The notes beneath the pieces were generated by a model, which saw only the letters and a program-made list of their open reading frames with translations, had not been told where the DNA came from and did no database searches. The position numbers and the translations under genes were made by a program. From Mesaphorura yosii (taxonomy: Eukaryota; Arthropoda; Collembola; Poduromorpha; Tullbergiidae): 64,000 nt of DNA. Location of the stretch: positions 183,257 through 247,256 of the forward strand of contig WIXG01000087.1 in NCBI GenBank assembly GCA_009869945.1. The letters run 5' to 3'. Below are positions 46,948-61,900 of this stretch, one piece after another (position 1 is the first letter of the stretch; the number at the start of each line of letters is the position of its first letter).

Positions 46948-49900
46948 ATGGCGAGTAAAAACGTGGGCAGTACGACTCCGTCGTCGTCCAAGAGTTGGAG
47001 AGGCGGCGGCGGCGAGGGGGTGGGAATGGCGATGGCGGGCACGAATGACGGTGGCAGTAGCGGTATCCCACACGGCGGCATTTCTGCCAAAACGTATCCT
47101 CCGCCGGTTCGAGCTTCTTCAAGTGCTCAACATCAACAACACTTTCCACATTATTCAGTGGTCACAAAAGGGCATCGCGGCGGCGGCGATCCGACGACTC
47201 CGGGTCACTCGAAGGCGCACTTGAGACAATCGCAGAACGATATTACATCATTCGTCCCACCTCCGCCACCGTCTAGTATTCAGGCAGGCCACCAGCATCA
47301 CCACGGAAAGCATCATCAACACGCGCCAGGCTCGTCGAGGCAACGCTGGCCGAGTGGCGGTGCAGCAGTAGCAAATCACAGTGGCAGCGGTGGCGGTGGA
47401 GCTGGAAGTGCGGGTCGCAGTGTGCTCGGTGCTACAAGTGCTCTGCCTGGTGCGGGTGGTGATATAGAAAACATTGACACTTGCTCACGTAATCCGCTCT
47501 TTTGTCTCGTGTGTAACAATGTGTTCGAAGATCCAAGACTTTTATCTTGTTATCATTCCTTTTGTGCCAAGTGTTTGGATGGAAGAATAGGAGATACGAA
47601 AATTACGTGTCCGTTGTGTGGGTGAGTTGGCAAATTAGCTTTGTCATCTTTCATTTCTTTCGTACTTTCTTGCTTGCTCGTACTGGTATTGCTTTGATTC
47701 TTTGATCATCAAGAAATTTCTTACGCTCGCTGCGATGCGACGTGTGACGTGATTGCTCAAATGTGATTTCAAGCACTTCACATTTCGCTTTTCAATCACG
47801 CAAATACAAGTGAACAAGTGGAAACTTCCTTTTGACGTGCGTGGGTGCAGACACAGACTTTCCTGCTGCAGCAGGCAATTCCCAGGCAGGCTCGTTCGTT
47901 TTGCGATGGGCATTGCACCATTACACCTGCTAGCCTGCTGAATGAAGTGCGCGTGGGGGTGAACAAGAATGCTATCAATTAGTATGCGGTTGTAAATGTT
48001 CAAGGCCCTTGTTACGAGATTCGACTTCAAAGTAGTACGTACAATTAAGTGCATCTTATTGAATACCTCAAATTTCAGGCTACGAAATCTTACCCTTCAC
48101 CTTCGCCCTCGCCTTCTTGAACTCCTTCTTGTATCGGTCGTGCTATCATTATGTTGTAGTAATCCGATCCAGAATCCAGATCCCGTATTGGATTTCATTA
48201 CATAGAAACACGAGACGTGAGAGGCAGGAGCGAGTAGCGAGAACGAACCTGAAATGACATGACCATGTTATGATTATCGTCCCGAATTACGAATTGCGAA
48301 TGGCGAACAGAGAAATGCAATGGTGAATGGATGATGGATACATCATGCAAGAAGCAAGAGACTGATGCGGATTGTCTGGAACCCGAAACTCATGACATAT
48401 GACATTTCCCTTAAGAGCCTTCCTTTCTTTTCTGAATCTACAATTCTCGTTCTCGCGTTTCACATTCGCATTTCGCATTTCTGAATCTCACGAATCACGA
48501 AATCATGATCCCATCACAGTATGGACGAAAACGCGGGAGCGGGCAGGCAGGTAGAACAAGAAAGACTCGTTCCAGTTTCATGACATGTAGCAATAATAAT
48601 ACGCCAGGCGTACAAGCGCCTTATGTATAATAAAATACAGTAATAATGCGGAAAAGCGAATGGTGAATGGCGAATGTGAATCTTGAAAGAAACGTAACAG
48701 AACACGGCACGGCGACGGCAGCATACACATCGGCGTCAGCATTATAAAGTTGAAAGTTGGAACGGAGGAGCGAACGGAACATTTTCCCTTGGCTGCTCCG
48801 CGCCGCCTTGCTGCTGTTCTTTTGTGGATCTTCTCGAACGAGCCGAGCCTTCTCAGGTCGTGGAGAGAAAAATGTGAGCAAAGATATGAACTGTGAACTG
48901 AATATTTTCTCTACCTTTTTGAAAAATAATATGAGATGCGGGTCGACAGAGTGTGATTTGAATTTTGAAGAGGCTCGGGCCAGTGCAGGTTCGTATTCAC
49001 ATACAATTTTTGGAGTCGACGACAAAAAGCCGTCGGTCGTTGGGCCACCGCTCGAGTTGTGTTGGTTCAGAATTCAGAGTTCAGTGTGTCAGATGAAGAC
49101 AAGTTCTGTACCGAGCCACCTTTGTACGGGACTTGAATTGGACTGACAACCGCACCGCATCGCACTGCATGGCGAAAGCAAATGCAAAGGGAAAGTAGAG
49201 CGGTCTAAACCTCTCTTGCATCAGCTTCGCCTTGCCTTGCCTGTAACGCGCAGCGCAGACAAGGCACAATGGTCTTAATAAATATATTCGTTATGTTTGT
49301 CTCAGTGTTTTCTTCTTTCAAATGTAATTTATCATTTGCGTCGAGTTGAAAGAAAAGTTCGTCTTCGTCTTCGTCGGTATGTTTCAGTCCGGGTACCTTT
49401 TTCTCTTTGGGATTTTTCATCTTGCTGAATTCATTCGTCTATCACCTTTTCTTCTTCTCTTGAGTTCTGAGATCCTTTTCCTTTTTTGTTTTGGGTTTTC
49501 CGTTTTCTCATCATGCAGGCAGGCTGGCTACCGGTGCAGTTCTTCAGAATAAAAAGGAAAGAGTAAGCAAACTCAATTCGCCACAGCCAGCCACACGAGT
49601 ACGACGACAACGAGGAAGGAGATGACTTTGACTGAGCAAACTTTTGACGGTGCGTTGGTTCGGTTCGGTTTTGTCTGAAATCCTTCCTCTTTCTCTTTCC
49701 ATACGAGAGACGAGAACCTGAATTGCTTATCTCAACCACTTATTGCGACTAATATGTGTAAGGCATAATTTTTTGAAGAATTATCCGTCAAAATTACGGC
49801 ATGCATGGAAATTAATCTTTCAAACAAAGTTTTTATAATGACTTTTTGTTCCTGCGCTGCTGCTGCGGTATCTGTTAACGAGTCTTCGGCCTCGACAGTC

Positions 49901-52900
49901 GCAGTCGGCAGCTTCCCATTAAAAACTTTTGCAACATGGAGTGATAGTGAATAGTGAGTGGTAGTTGAACTCGCAGTCGGTTGTCGCTGTCGCCCGTTGT
50001 CAGCCTCCTCAAAACCGCTGTCGGGCTTGTCCTTTCCTTGCTCGACTCGACAGACTCGGCTTGACTCAAAAGTAAGAAATTAGTGATTTGACTTTTTGAA
50101 CAGTTTGCGTTTGCAGCTCATGTCAGCCGACAGATTCTTCATACTTTATTTTATGCAGGCCGGCTAAAAGAAAAGTTAGACTTGGTGTCTTGTCTTTGAG
50201 TGACAAGTACAAGTGTAAGTACAAGTTTTATGTAATTGCCTGGAACTATTCAACTATTCGTGGAATCTTGATCAAGATCGTACTTACTTCTTTCTCCATT
50301 CAGCATCGTATGCTATGTACCATCTTTTTGACAGAAGATAAACATGACGAGGCGATTTTATGATAGCCAGAATTAATTAGTAATTATAATTAAATTGTAC
50401 AATGAATTCAGGATTATTTCGCCAATTTTGCTTTTTAGCAGTCGAAAACTATTGGTACGCCGTTTCATATTTTAGCAAACGACGAAATTTATTTTTAATG
50501 CAGAGAGATTTAGGATACGGAATAAAGCACAACAATGAAATGGATTTTGGTTTGGGACAATTTTGCACACTCGGTACAAAATGCGATCTTCTAATGGAAT
50601 GCATCCGAGGCCGGGAGTTTATATTTTTATTCCGCACTGTGACCATGCGATATTTTTGTTTTTATGTCTATGAAGCAGAAGCAGAGGCTGGCCAGCCTAA
50701 GACCGAGCCGCAGTAGTTCGTATTCGCGTTCGTGTTCAGTAGTTCAGTTCAGCGTAGGTAATACATTTTATTCGAGTCAGGTAACGGCCGTAAATTATTG
50801 TTTATCTCAAGCACAGGCAGACAAAATAGTACAAGCACCTATTTGGCAGTAGCAGTAGACTCGATGCGAATTACGATGGGATGCCCTGAATATTATCTCC
50901 AGTCTACTCTCCATGCAGCACACGCGTACGCAAAGAGAGTCAGGCTAGGAGTTGAAGTCTAAATTATGAACTTGTACCTTTGAACTTACGAGTACAACGA
51001 GCTCAAAGCTTGGGCTCAGGCACAGGCTCAGCTGGACTGCTGAATGGACATGTGACTGTGACGTGAAGGGAATTCGGAGAGCTTTGTGGTCTCGTTTGAC
51101 AAAACCTGATCTCGACTGGCTTATGGAACGGCAGTTCCTGTGTCCAGCTAAATCCTAGTTAGACCGGACAATGGCTAGTCTCTCCAAAAAGAGACATTCA
51201 CCACCCGATTCATATGACATACCACAGCAGACAGCACAGCGACAACGCACGCATGGGCAAGTCTGAAAATCTGAATAACCAGTGCGGTCGGTAAAAATTC
51301 GGTGAGGGACTTTAAACGTGGAGCAGATGTTGTCAATTCTCCGAAATGTGCAGTGTTGTACAGCGCGTGTCCGTGGCGCGTATACTTACGCGCCACAGCC
51401 GCATGCGTTTGAACCCAGTTGGCCAGAAGAATGCTGAATGGAGCTCTCTGAAGAGGCCCGGCATAGAAGAAAGTCGGTCCGACACCAACCGGACATAACA
51501 GAAAGGAATAAAAGGAAACTTGCAAGGAAACGGGGTAAAAAGACTGTCGACAACTGCAGGCCAATCTTTAAAGTGCGGCCATGTATGAAAGTAGGTAATC
51601 AAAGAATGCGTCTGTGTACAGTGCGGCTGCCGACTTGGCCAGGCCATGGCCAGCAATTCTTTGGTTCTGATTCCCATTTCCTTTACCTGGCACATGGCAC
51701 TGGCACTAGGAAACTCTAAAAATAGCTCACATAATAAAGTGCCCAATTCTTTTCTCCCGACAATACTCATGTGTATTCTTCCTTTATCCATTTTTCAATT
51801 GCACTCTTCAAAGCAGTAGAATAAAGTAACGCTAATACTCTTGTCGGATGCCCATTGCCATTGCACATTGTGAATTGTGCTGGCACAAATAGCGACCAAG
51901 GCTTCATGTGTTGCCGTTTGTGTTCTCAAGTAAATCTATTCAGCATTTTTGTATCTCTGCATTCCATATATTGCATATTGCATTGAAATCAAATTTACTC
52001 CGCCTGTCTTTAAGTTGTTGAAACTTTTAACCAACGAACAATGAACTTTCTCGAACACCGAATCTTCCTTACTATCTGCATTGGTCGGTCGGTCCTCTTG
52101 AAAAATTTTCTTCTTTGAAAATCGCATCCATAAGAGAGCCTTCTCTTGGTCGAGTCCTGAGCCTCGATTGCCAACTAGCTGCTTTGACCTCGTAACGTAA
52201 TGTGCTTAGTCCATAAGCCTTCGCCGCCCACAAACAAACCTGAGACCAGGCCAGGCCAGACGAGAGTCCATTGTGATTAAGTGGAGGACTTAAATCATTA
52301 CAAAGTAGGATTTTTCTTGTGATAAGGAGCTTACTTGAGCTTTCAGTCATTAAAGTGCAAATATGACGAGAAAATCCGAGCTGGACCATAATCGGAAATC
52401 GGATCCGCTGGCCTGATTCTTTTTGATCTCATTAATAAGATTGTGCCCGTCTCCTTTTATAGTATTAATGGTTCCAACGAAATTCTTAGCAGAGGATCTG
52501 ATGATCTCACCTCCTTCAGTGATAGAAAACGAATCTCATTAATTTTTCTATGCGCACTTGCCTTGGTCTGACATTAATTCCAGTCGAACCGAATTATTTA
52601 ATTAGTCTCTTTCCGTTTTACGATCTTATCAAATTCTCACAAATGTAAAGTACGAGTACCAATTTAGTCTGTGAAACTTTGACTCAAGCTTCGCTGCATA
52701 AACACAAGAGTTTTGAATTTTTAGAAATTTTATGCGGGCACTTGAACTCAGCTCCAGAATTTGCTTCTTACTTCTCCTTCTGCATTTTCATATCTTTTGA
52801 ATTCTTTATGCTGCTTTCTGAATTCTGAAGTTTCCATATGCTGGCTGGCTGGATGCTCGAGCCTAATATTTTAGTGTAATAATAACACGACGTCATACAA

Positions 52901-55900
52901 CTTAAAGAGCAAGCACAGGCAGTAAGTAGAGCGTTTTGACAATTAGGAGCGAGTACGAGCACGAGTACGAGCAAAGGCACAAATAAGTGAAGCTGGAGCG
53001 AGAAGAAAATAGGAACAGGGAAAATGGGAAAACTAATTCACGAACTGAACGAACAAAAATTTCTGTTAATGACAACTACTCTCTTTGAATCAATTATGGC
53101 ATTTCACTCTTCAGATTTCCATTGTACGAACAAGTCTAGTCTAACAAGTGCAAGTACCGAACAGCGTCAGGCAGACATGGGAAACCGATGAACTCGAAGC
53201 TCGAAAGCTGTGAACGTACAGTGGCTGATGAAAGTTGAACATGCAATATTTCGAGTCGAGTTTCAAATCTGGAGCAGAGGCAAAAGCAGCAGCAGCATGC
53301 GAACCGATTTTAGTATTCATTATCCATTTTCAGTACGAGCGAGTACTTAAGTGAGACATGCGTTCCTAGTCAACGCTCAAATTCGCAAATGGTAAGTACG
53401 CTGCAGGGCCCGAGTAATAAGTTACAAGTTTGAAATTAAATTCTTTTTAATTTCTTTCGTTCGTTTCAAAGTGATAAAAATTTACAGAGATCTAAAAATA
53501 AAAAGTTTGTTCGTGCTCGTATTCATCAAACTCTCATTTGAAAGATGCAAATTAAGTTGATGTCGTCGCCCTGAATTCGCTGTGATATTGTCGAGAATCG
53601 ACTCCAACAGAACCCAACTCGACCTTTGCTTTGTTGTTACGCGTTCATGCCAAATTTGAAGTAATGCAGATGGCCCGACGTTAGTTTGGGAAACTTTCCA
53701 TTTGGGTTTCACACGCGAAGGGGCCAAACACGAGACACGAGACAGGGTTCAATGATTAGTTCACGTTTTCTGCACGACATGGCTTAAACTGAACTTCTTT
53801 TGATCTTGGCGTAGCACGAGGAAGAACCGTGGGAGCGTGAGAAGCAATGCCCTGCGCGTGTAGTAATTTTGCCAATCTCCTCTCCTCCGCGAGCCCTGCT
53901 GCTCTGGTGTTACGTTTCCAGTGCTACTAAATCTCTCAATGATAAGTATTAATAATACCTTGTTCAGCTTTGTAATAATGTTCGAAATTATATTTCCTTC
54001 TGTAACACTGCAGTTTCAACTTCCTCCTCCTTCTTCATGGCGCGGCGGCTCGATCGAGCTGCTGAGAACTTTCCTAAGCTTCCAGTTACTTGCCATGCCA
54101 TGCAGGTCTCACTTCCTCTGCGTTCTCGCTTTACTATTACTTTTACTGTTCCACTGCTATTTCTATTGAGGATGTGTTAAGTAAAAACTTCTCAAATAAA
54201 ACTTATAAAACCAATTACGAATAAAACAGTAAGAGAACTTGATAAACATTGTAGCGTACCGTAGCAAATTTACTTGTCATGCTCCTTTACACCTTTCGAG
54301 AGGATTAAAAGGTACAGGTGGAACATGAGCCAGGAGAGCAGCTTGAGGTGATGAGTTACAGTCTTGAGCAATAATACTCTCACCTTTCCTGGCACGAAAC
54401 AGAATACGAGAAGGTACGCAAGGCACACAGCAAATATTTGAAACTTTGCATAATTATATTTAAGCTTCAGTTTCTAATTCTAGACGGAAATTCCATCTTA
54501 CATTTGTCTAGCGTTTAAATACTCTCATGGCGCGGTGCGCCGTGGGTTGGGTCTTGGGTTTCCGGTCGCAGTGTTGAATTGAGTCAATTGCTCAAACTTT
54601 TGCGCTTTTAATTAACTCATTGTCTGCACAGGCAAAGCAAAGTTTGTAGATTTGTATCGAGTCGAATAAGGATTTAATTCGTTATTTGTTTCAGTACGAC
54701 GAGAATGTATGTGCTGTGCTTCGTATTGTGTATAGCCTTCCCTGCTTTTCAGTTCTCGTCGATACAAAGTACTACAAACTCATTCGCAAGAAGTTCGTGT
54801 GCGCAATTAATTACGGATTGTGCGTGTCAGTCATATTCATATAACCATCCGGCTATAACTGCCATCTAAACTTTAACTCGGTGTACATAAAAAGTAGATG
54901 GCAATGAATTTCAATCGGCTTGCAAAGCAAACTCACATCGCGATAAAACCAAAAATGAAATTCCGAAACCGATACACCCAAGAATCAAAATTGGAAATGA
55001 ATAATGCAGTACCGCAAGAATAAAAGTGGGGACACACCCGCGCCTGTGCCTGTTTGCCCTATCAACAATCACAAAGGCGACTTTCAGGAGCCTGCCCTGC
55101 CTTTGTCTCTGTACTTTCTTCAGATTCAGGCGGCAGTAACCGGAATTCCTTTTTTCTCTCCATCTCCATGCAAATTCCTTATCTGGAATCTTGTGTGGCG
55201 GAATTTAGAACCAAAGCCCAAAGTTTTCCTTCGTGCTAGTGTGTTACAGCAATTTCGTATTCGGTTGGCCATAACATCATCATCTTTTGTTGCGTACACG
55301 CTGAGCTGAGTCATTGTCATTAGATTGTAACATCGCGTCGCATCACAAGAAAGATCAACTCGGCTAACGCATTGCATGCTGTGCAGCAAGTACATTAAAT
55401 ATTGGTGGGACGGGACGCGCTGGGACCGACAATTCACGTTCCCGTAACACTGCGCTGCTGCTAGAACGAGAAGGTTAGACAAACAAAAGAAGTAGTAACC
55501 GAAAGAGGAGCCTGCCATCGTCGCTTCGTCGTATAAAAGTGGTGCAGCTCGTATAAATTCCGGGACTCCAAAAAAGAAAGCTATTTGTGTCATCATGTGG
55601 TCCCATTATTATAATAGACTGACGCACAACATGGCACCGAGCTGGCGCTTAATTGGGGTCTAATGCAGATACAAAATACGTACAGTTTGAGCAGAGAGGA
55701 CGATAGCGATGGCCACGGCAGTCGCAAAGGCGAAAGATGGACATTTCGCCAAAGGCAGCACAGTGCAGGTCTGAATGGAGATTACTCGTCGTCGTGTCTC
55801 GTGTGGTGCAGAAAGAAGAAAAGTCCCAGCAAATTGCTAATAATATACCAGGAATCCAACTCAAGCAGCAGTGCCACGACATGACTCTTTCACTCTTTCA

Positions 55901-58900
55901 AAAGACTCTGCGGAGCCTCGCTTTGCTTTGCTTTGTAACTTTCCCAGAAACTCAAATCGTATTATTTAAATTTACGTTTAATCCCATTTTGTAATTATCA
56001 TAATTATATACTTTAGTGCCTGCCCAGCATAATGAAACTCATTTTTCTTGCTTTAAAATTAATTTGTATTTTATGTGACAGACACCGCAAGCTGAATTCC
56101 TTTTGGTTTGGCTGGGCCGTCGCCCGTTCTAATCTATAAATTCAACTCACGAAGTTAGGTCGCTGAATCAAATTGTACGGTCATTTTGCGCCCTTTCGCC
56201 TCAGCCCCAGTAAAATGTTGGCGTTAGCGTAACATAGCGGCCAGACTTAATAAATATAAATAACTAGCATTTTGTTTTCGCCGCAGTGCCTGCCATGCTG
56301 TGTCCCGTCCTAAATAAATGACCAGACGACCAACAGCTTGGGCTAGCCAGAAAATAGAACGAGATTCCAATTCCGTGTCTCTGCAACTTGGACTGAGAGA
56401 CTAGTACAGAGAAAAGCATGCAGCAGGGAAGAAGCAGAAGGGCACATCTGCTTAATGTTGGCCTAATGAAGTATAATGATAGCATTAGTTTTTGTGTCTG
56501 TCTTTATTAATGCGTTGTATGCTGTATTAGTGTACTGTAGTGTTTACTACAACGATTATTTACACGCAATCGCAATATACATTTTCACCTTCTCTTCACT
56601 GCATTGGAGCCTGGCACGGGAACGGGCACTAGTGCTGTTCCAGCAGCAGGTTTACTTGTTTGTTCACGGTCGTGGTCGCCCTTGTTTATGTATTACATAA
56701 TATGGTCACAAAACACATTTATGTCAAAGTATGAAAACCATAAAGGAACAACAGGGAAGAAAAAGCCGGGCTGGCGTGGTCGTGGCGGCGTGTACACTGA
56801 ACTAAAAGCAATTTATTTGAGTATAAGATTACTGCCATTGCCACTGCCGCTCCTACAAACACAATGCACATAATTCGTGTTGTCTTTAAGCAGAGTCTGC
56901 TTAAACCAGAGTCTACATGGTGTCTGCAGCAGTGAAATGACACGACACGATGCGTTACATTACAGCTAAGCAATAAACTAGTCTACTGCCCTACCATCAA
57001 ATCAAATGGACTCCACCCGTCCCAGTGCCTTAATGAAATAAACTCATTCAATTTGATTTCGCCATTTCCACAATTTTAACAAATCAAGTCAAGCTCTGCC
57101 TCTAGCCAGCCCACGGCTCGAAAGCCCGTCAAGCCTGAATAGACTAACATCATGTAAACGTGCTCTGGCCGTGCTCTAACCCATTACCACTACAAACATT
57201 TTATTATCTTGTCTTTTCCACAATCCATCCTAAATTGAACTCCATCACCTTTGCGCACCTGTTCGGACACCAGCAAAGTGAAGGCGCAGTGACGGTGACG
57301 GTCTTTGTAAATCAAATCAGTAAGGTCGAATTAATCGGGACAGCCAACATTGACACCGGACCCAAAGAATTACATTAAATTAGTACAACTTTGTATGTAA
57401 TGTTGTACAGCAAACTTGAAACCTGATTTCCAAACCGATCTTCAGAGTTCAGAAAGGCAGCAGGGTTCGCAAGATTGAAACTTCTTCAAACGACGGGTCG
57501 AATCAAGTTACAAATACGTGCCACGATCGCTCATACTGTGTTGTACGGTGCTCTGTGTCACGCCGTATCGAAGTGAAAGTTTAAAGGAAAAGTTTCCCAG
57601 ATCCAAACCCAATTCCCAGCAATAATAACTTCACGAGGAGGTATAAAACAAAATGTTAAATGTATTGTTTTTACATTTGAAGAGATCCTCCATTTTTCTG
57701 CGCGTAGCATAGCCGTAGCGTGGATTGTGTGAATGAAGACTGAAAAGAAAGTTTGGATCGTGAGCTTCAGTCTTTTCTTTTAGCCCAAACTCTCTTTACT
57801 TTATTTTACTTTACTCGAATAGATTGCCAGTGTGCTAGTTTTAAAGAAATTGATTAGAAATGTTGTACTACAAAAAACTTGGCTTTAGCTTAGCTTCGTC
57901 GATGTGTACACAAATCTTACACGCCTTTGGTCGATTTTACACACGTACTAAATGTTAGACGATTCTATGCCTAGGCCTTGCATTGCCTTGATTATTGTTC
58001 AACAACCCAGTAGCCTGATCGTATTCGTAAGACAAACCAAGGGTGAGAAAAGTAAGGAAGAGGAATGCGAGAGCAGAAGTGATTAATGAGTTTTACTACC
58101 AACTAAGATCAAGAACAAAACCAAAGTGCATGCAACTTGGCTGGCGTAGCGCAGCACAGCGCGGCGTGGCGTAGCAAAATGGTAATTTGTGTTTATAATT
58201 TATTTTTAAGGTTGAGTGCATTAGACGTGTGATGATAAAGAATTGGATTCAGGTTTTTGAATAGTCAAAGTGCGGCAGAGTCCAGAAGTCGGATTTCTGA
58301 GTTGATGACTTGATGACGATTTTGCTGACAGATTCGTGAAAAAGGCGTGGTATAATTCTTCAACGTGCGAATCCGCAAGTGGCAAATGCATTCATTCATA
58401 ATCTGCCATGCAGGCTTCAACTTCGTGCAGAAAGCGTGTCATGGAGAAAATCAGGTCACGCCATAACAAATGGGCTTTATCCTTCGACGCTATCGCATAT
58501 CGCTACACATCAACAGTTCACAACAAAATTCCAAGAAAAACTCGTGAAACTGGAATTATTTTCTACTTAAATTGAGTCCTTTCTTAGGTATTCGCTTATT
58601 CGTGCTTCCTGAGCAAGACTTGAAAATTCTTTCTTTTCTTTCAGCCTCCATACTTTACCTTTTCGCACCAGATCGGGTGCTGAGCTGGTGCTGGGCTCGG
58701 AAGTGACGTGATGTGTGAAATGAGCCATAAGAATGCGTTACTGTTACTTACTTGCTCCCATTCCAAAATTGATATGTTTCCAGACTCGAGTTTACTTTTA
58801 CTCGAGTGCATTACAGATTGACTGATGACGCACCCCCGCCGCTTAAGAATTGTTTTTTCCTGCCAGAAACCTATAAGACAAAAAAGATTCGAAGCGTGTT

Positions 58901-61900
58901 TCAAAACATATTATTTCATGCACTTGTCGAATTTTGATGGTGTTTTCCTCACAAAAACCTAAAATCGAGTTGAGCACTGACTGGAAATTCGGCGCTTCCG
59001 TTCTTTTATTGAAATACTGCTATTTTATAGTTTTCCAATGTCGCACTTCCGTTATTGCCCATTTCCAATTTCATGTTTGCATCCTGGCGGGTTTTCTCAA
59101 CGATGAAGTCATTGGTATCGAAGGCGTATACGTAATTTGTCTTTTTATGGTAGGAACCCAGCATTTAATTTAATGGCAGCGATTGCAGTCAAATTTTTCC
59201 AGTTCAGTTAACCTGAATGCCTGCCCTAATAACAGCTCAATTCTGCATCGCATCTTACCGCGGAGGTACAAGTTAGAGAATCGTTAAACGTAAGCGTATT
59301 CTAGGTTGACCTGGATCAACGGCTTGATGGCTCCCATGAAACTGAGAATCAATTCAAAGCATCGACGAATTGTCCCTCGCTTGGCCTTTACGACTCCGAC
59401 AGCTTTGACAACATGATGGTGTTGACTCTTCTGGCTGGTTTCATCAGCCGGAAGTTTGTCTGCAGGCCTTTCCCATTTAATTTTGTCTTGGTCTGGTCGT
59501 ACTTTGTCATTTTGTGTTTACATGAAGTCCTTTGCCGTCCTCCTTTCGTTTCATCACTTTTAAGAACTGTCTGCACTTAATTTTGAATTCTTGTAGCACT
59601 CGTACTTGCAGTCGAGTAGTCTTTCACCACAAACTTAACCCTGTGAACCACAAATAGTGAGAAATTATTACAACGTTGGCCTCGTGTATGAGGCCAACGG
59701 AGCATAATCAAGTGTACGCACTATAACGACGGAAAGAAATTAAACGGATTTTCCGAAAATTACCTTTGCATATGCCACGAGAGGCGAACGGCGAATCTTC
59801 ATGCCTGTCTGCAGTGCGCAATGCATACGCCACGGCATGGCATGGAAGGTCATTAGTAAACACTGGAGACTGGTAAAGCACCAATTATGTGCACCAAACT
59901 AACAAACTTCGCCCTCAGTGCATGCAAGATTCAGTGCAAACTGACCACATGAAATTATTTTTCATTATCAAATACGAATTAGTTTCCTGGCTGCAGTGTG
60001 GCAATCTGAACAATGGCGCTGGAAACCGGCTAAAAGGAAGAACATGATGATGATAATAAATTACACTTTTCGCAAACGCAAATCATGAAACAAGCATAAA
60101 GCGTTCTGTGCTCTCGTTGATGACGGCGTACCAACCCGCGAAAAAACTAATTAGTTTTAAAATTAGGAAATTGTATGGTTGCATGTTGGTTTGGTTTAGC
60201 CTTCAGTGTGAGCGAGCTGAATTATTACGACGACTACATATGGATATGGCGAATATGTAACGGTGCTCAGCACGAAGTCTAATTCGTTAGCATCCATACG
60301 AGCGATACGAACCAACGAATCATTTGACTTCTTGTGTAATCAGCAGCTTTCCTTTGTACGGATTTCTGATTGCGCGTTCCACTCATTCGGTGATTCTATT
60401 TCTCGTAATGAGACTAAGCACGGCTTGCAAAACATATAAAGTGAGAATTCGCAGAAGTGTGGGGAGACCGAATAAGTACATAACACAAAATTAGTGTTTT
60501 CCAGAATTAATGTCGTAAATACAAATGTGTGTATAACAGCGCGAGGTGTTAAAATCTGGGATTTGATCAGCATTTTGTCTTTTTGTCCGAACTGTGTCGT
60601 GCAAATTATATTTCAGCTTCAGTACTTCCAATCAAAGACGTCGACGTCGGATTCGCTATTTCCATTTTGCATTTCAACTATTTTAATCGAGAACAGAATA
60701 TCGGACTCGGACGAGTATTTGGACCGTCTGGATCATGATTACCCTGTCTTTAATCCGCTTAGTGTCGTTTATGGTTAGTAATCCTGTCCTGTGCGTTATC
60801 CATCGCAATACCTTCAAAGGACGGAATTTATTAGGAATTGAGAGTAGGCTTCGCTCTGACACACTTTAAAGGGAAATCTAAAGCTTTAGTGCAAAGTCCA
60901 AATTATACGTACAAGCACATGGAATTCGAACCCGTGTAAATTGCGGCGTATAAAAATAAGGAAGTAAGCTCAATCGCGTGCCAGGCGCGCAAATTTAAGG
61001 TGCACTGCCTAATCGAAAATACTTGTTTCCTGATTCGTTCCATCATTTTATTAATACGAGCCGCTTAGTGCTTTTGCCTTGCTCTGCAGCATTATCGTAG
61101 ACGTACTGTGTAAGACAAGAAATGTTTATCTCGTACAAGCGATCTTGTGAAAGCGAGAGATCGAACATTGTAACACTTTTCCGAGAACAATTGTCACACT
61201 CGCCCAAAAGTCGAAAAAGTTGTCGAGCAGCCGCTGCTGCTGGCTGTCTTACTTGCTTGAGGCTTACGCCCACTTCTTCCTACGGTACACTTTTCCATTT
61301 CGTGGAAAAAGAAAGAAAATAGTTCCTGGAACTTTGCAATTCTTCCGTCCAACGCTAACGCTCTTTGCAGCTGAACCAATAAATCCATGTTGTTTGTTCT
61401 TTTATACTGTTTAATGACTTTCTTTTCTTAATCTCGCCGTAAAAGTTTGTCCCCGCACGCCGATCGTCGTACATACGTACGTCACTAGCCAGCCGCGTGT
61501 AATTATGGCGGAGAAAGCATCCGCTGTAGCACGGCGCACAGGGTTGGACGTCCTATAGAGATTGTTTATGTCTCTTTTCCCACCTTTTTACTAGGAAGAC
61601 TTCGCGTCAAATTATGTAACTTGTACCGTGATACAAGTTCTTGTTCATACATGCCAGATTCACGTGGAGAATATTTAATTTCGCGTTCAAGTGACAAGTT
61701 CTCGTCGCAGCTAAGAACCAAAAGAGCTATAAATTCTAGTTTTGGTTCTCAAGATGCTATTGAGCCGAGCCAGATGATACATAGCTTCTTGTCTATTGCT
61801 ATTGCACCTCCGGACTCCGTGCAACATCGTATCATTTCTATATTAATATTTCGGCCGCGCATATGAACTCACTCGAGCCCAAGCAGGTCGTAGGCAGCGA

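Noticed and set aside
50402-50716. 104-codon plus-strand frame in the same intron
   Set aside because: No family resemblance; a single frame without splice context inside a long intron is expected by chance.
55126-55596. 156-codon minus-strand frame in the RNF207-like intron
   Set aside because: No domain, mixed hydrophobic and polar residues without order, and overlapping plus-strand frames of equal quality.
60910-60930. ATTCGAACCCG word resembling a tRNA B box on the minus strand
   Set aside because: The flanks do not form a T stem, and no A box or acceptor stem could be drawn around it.
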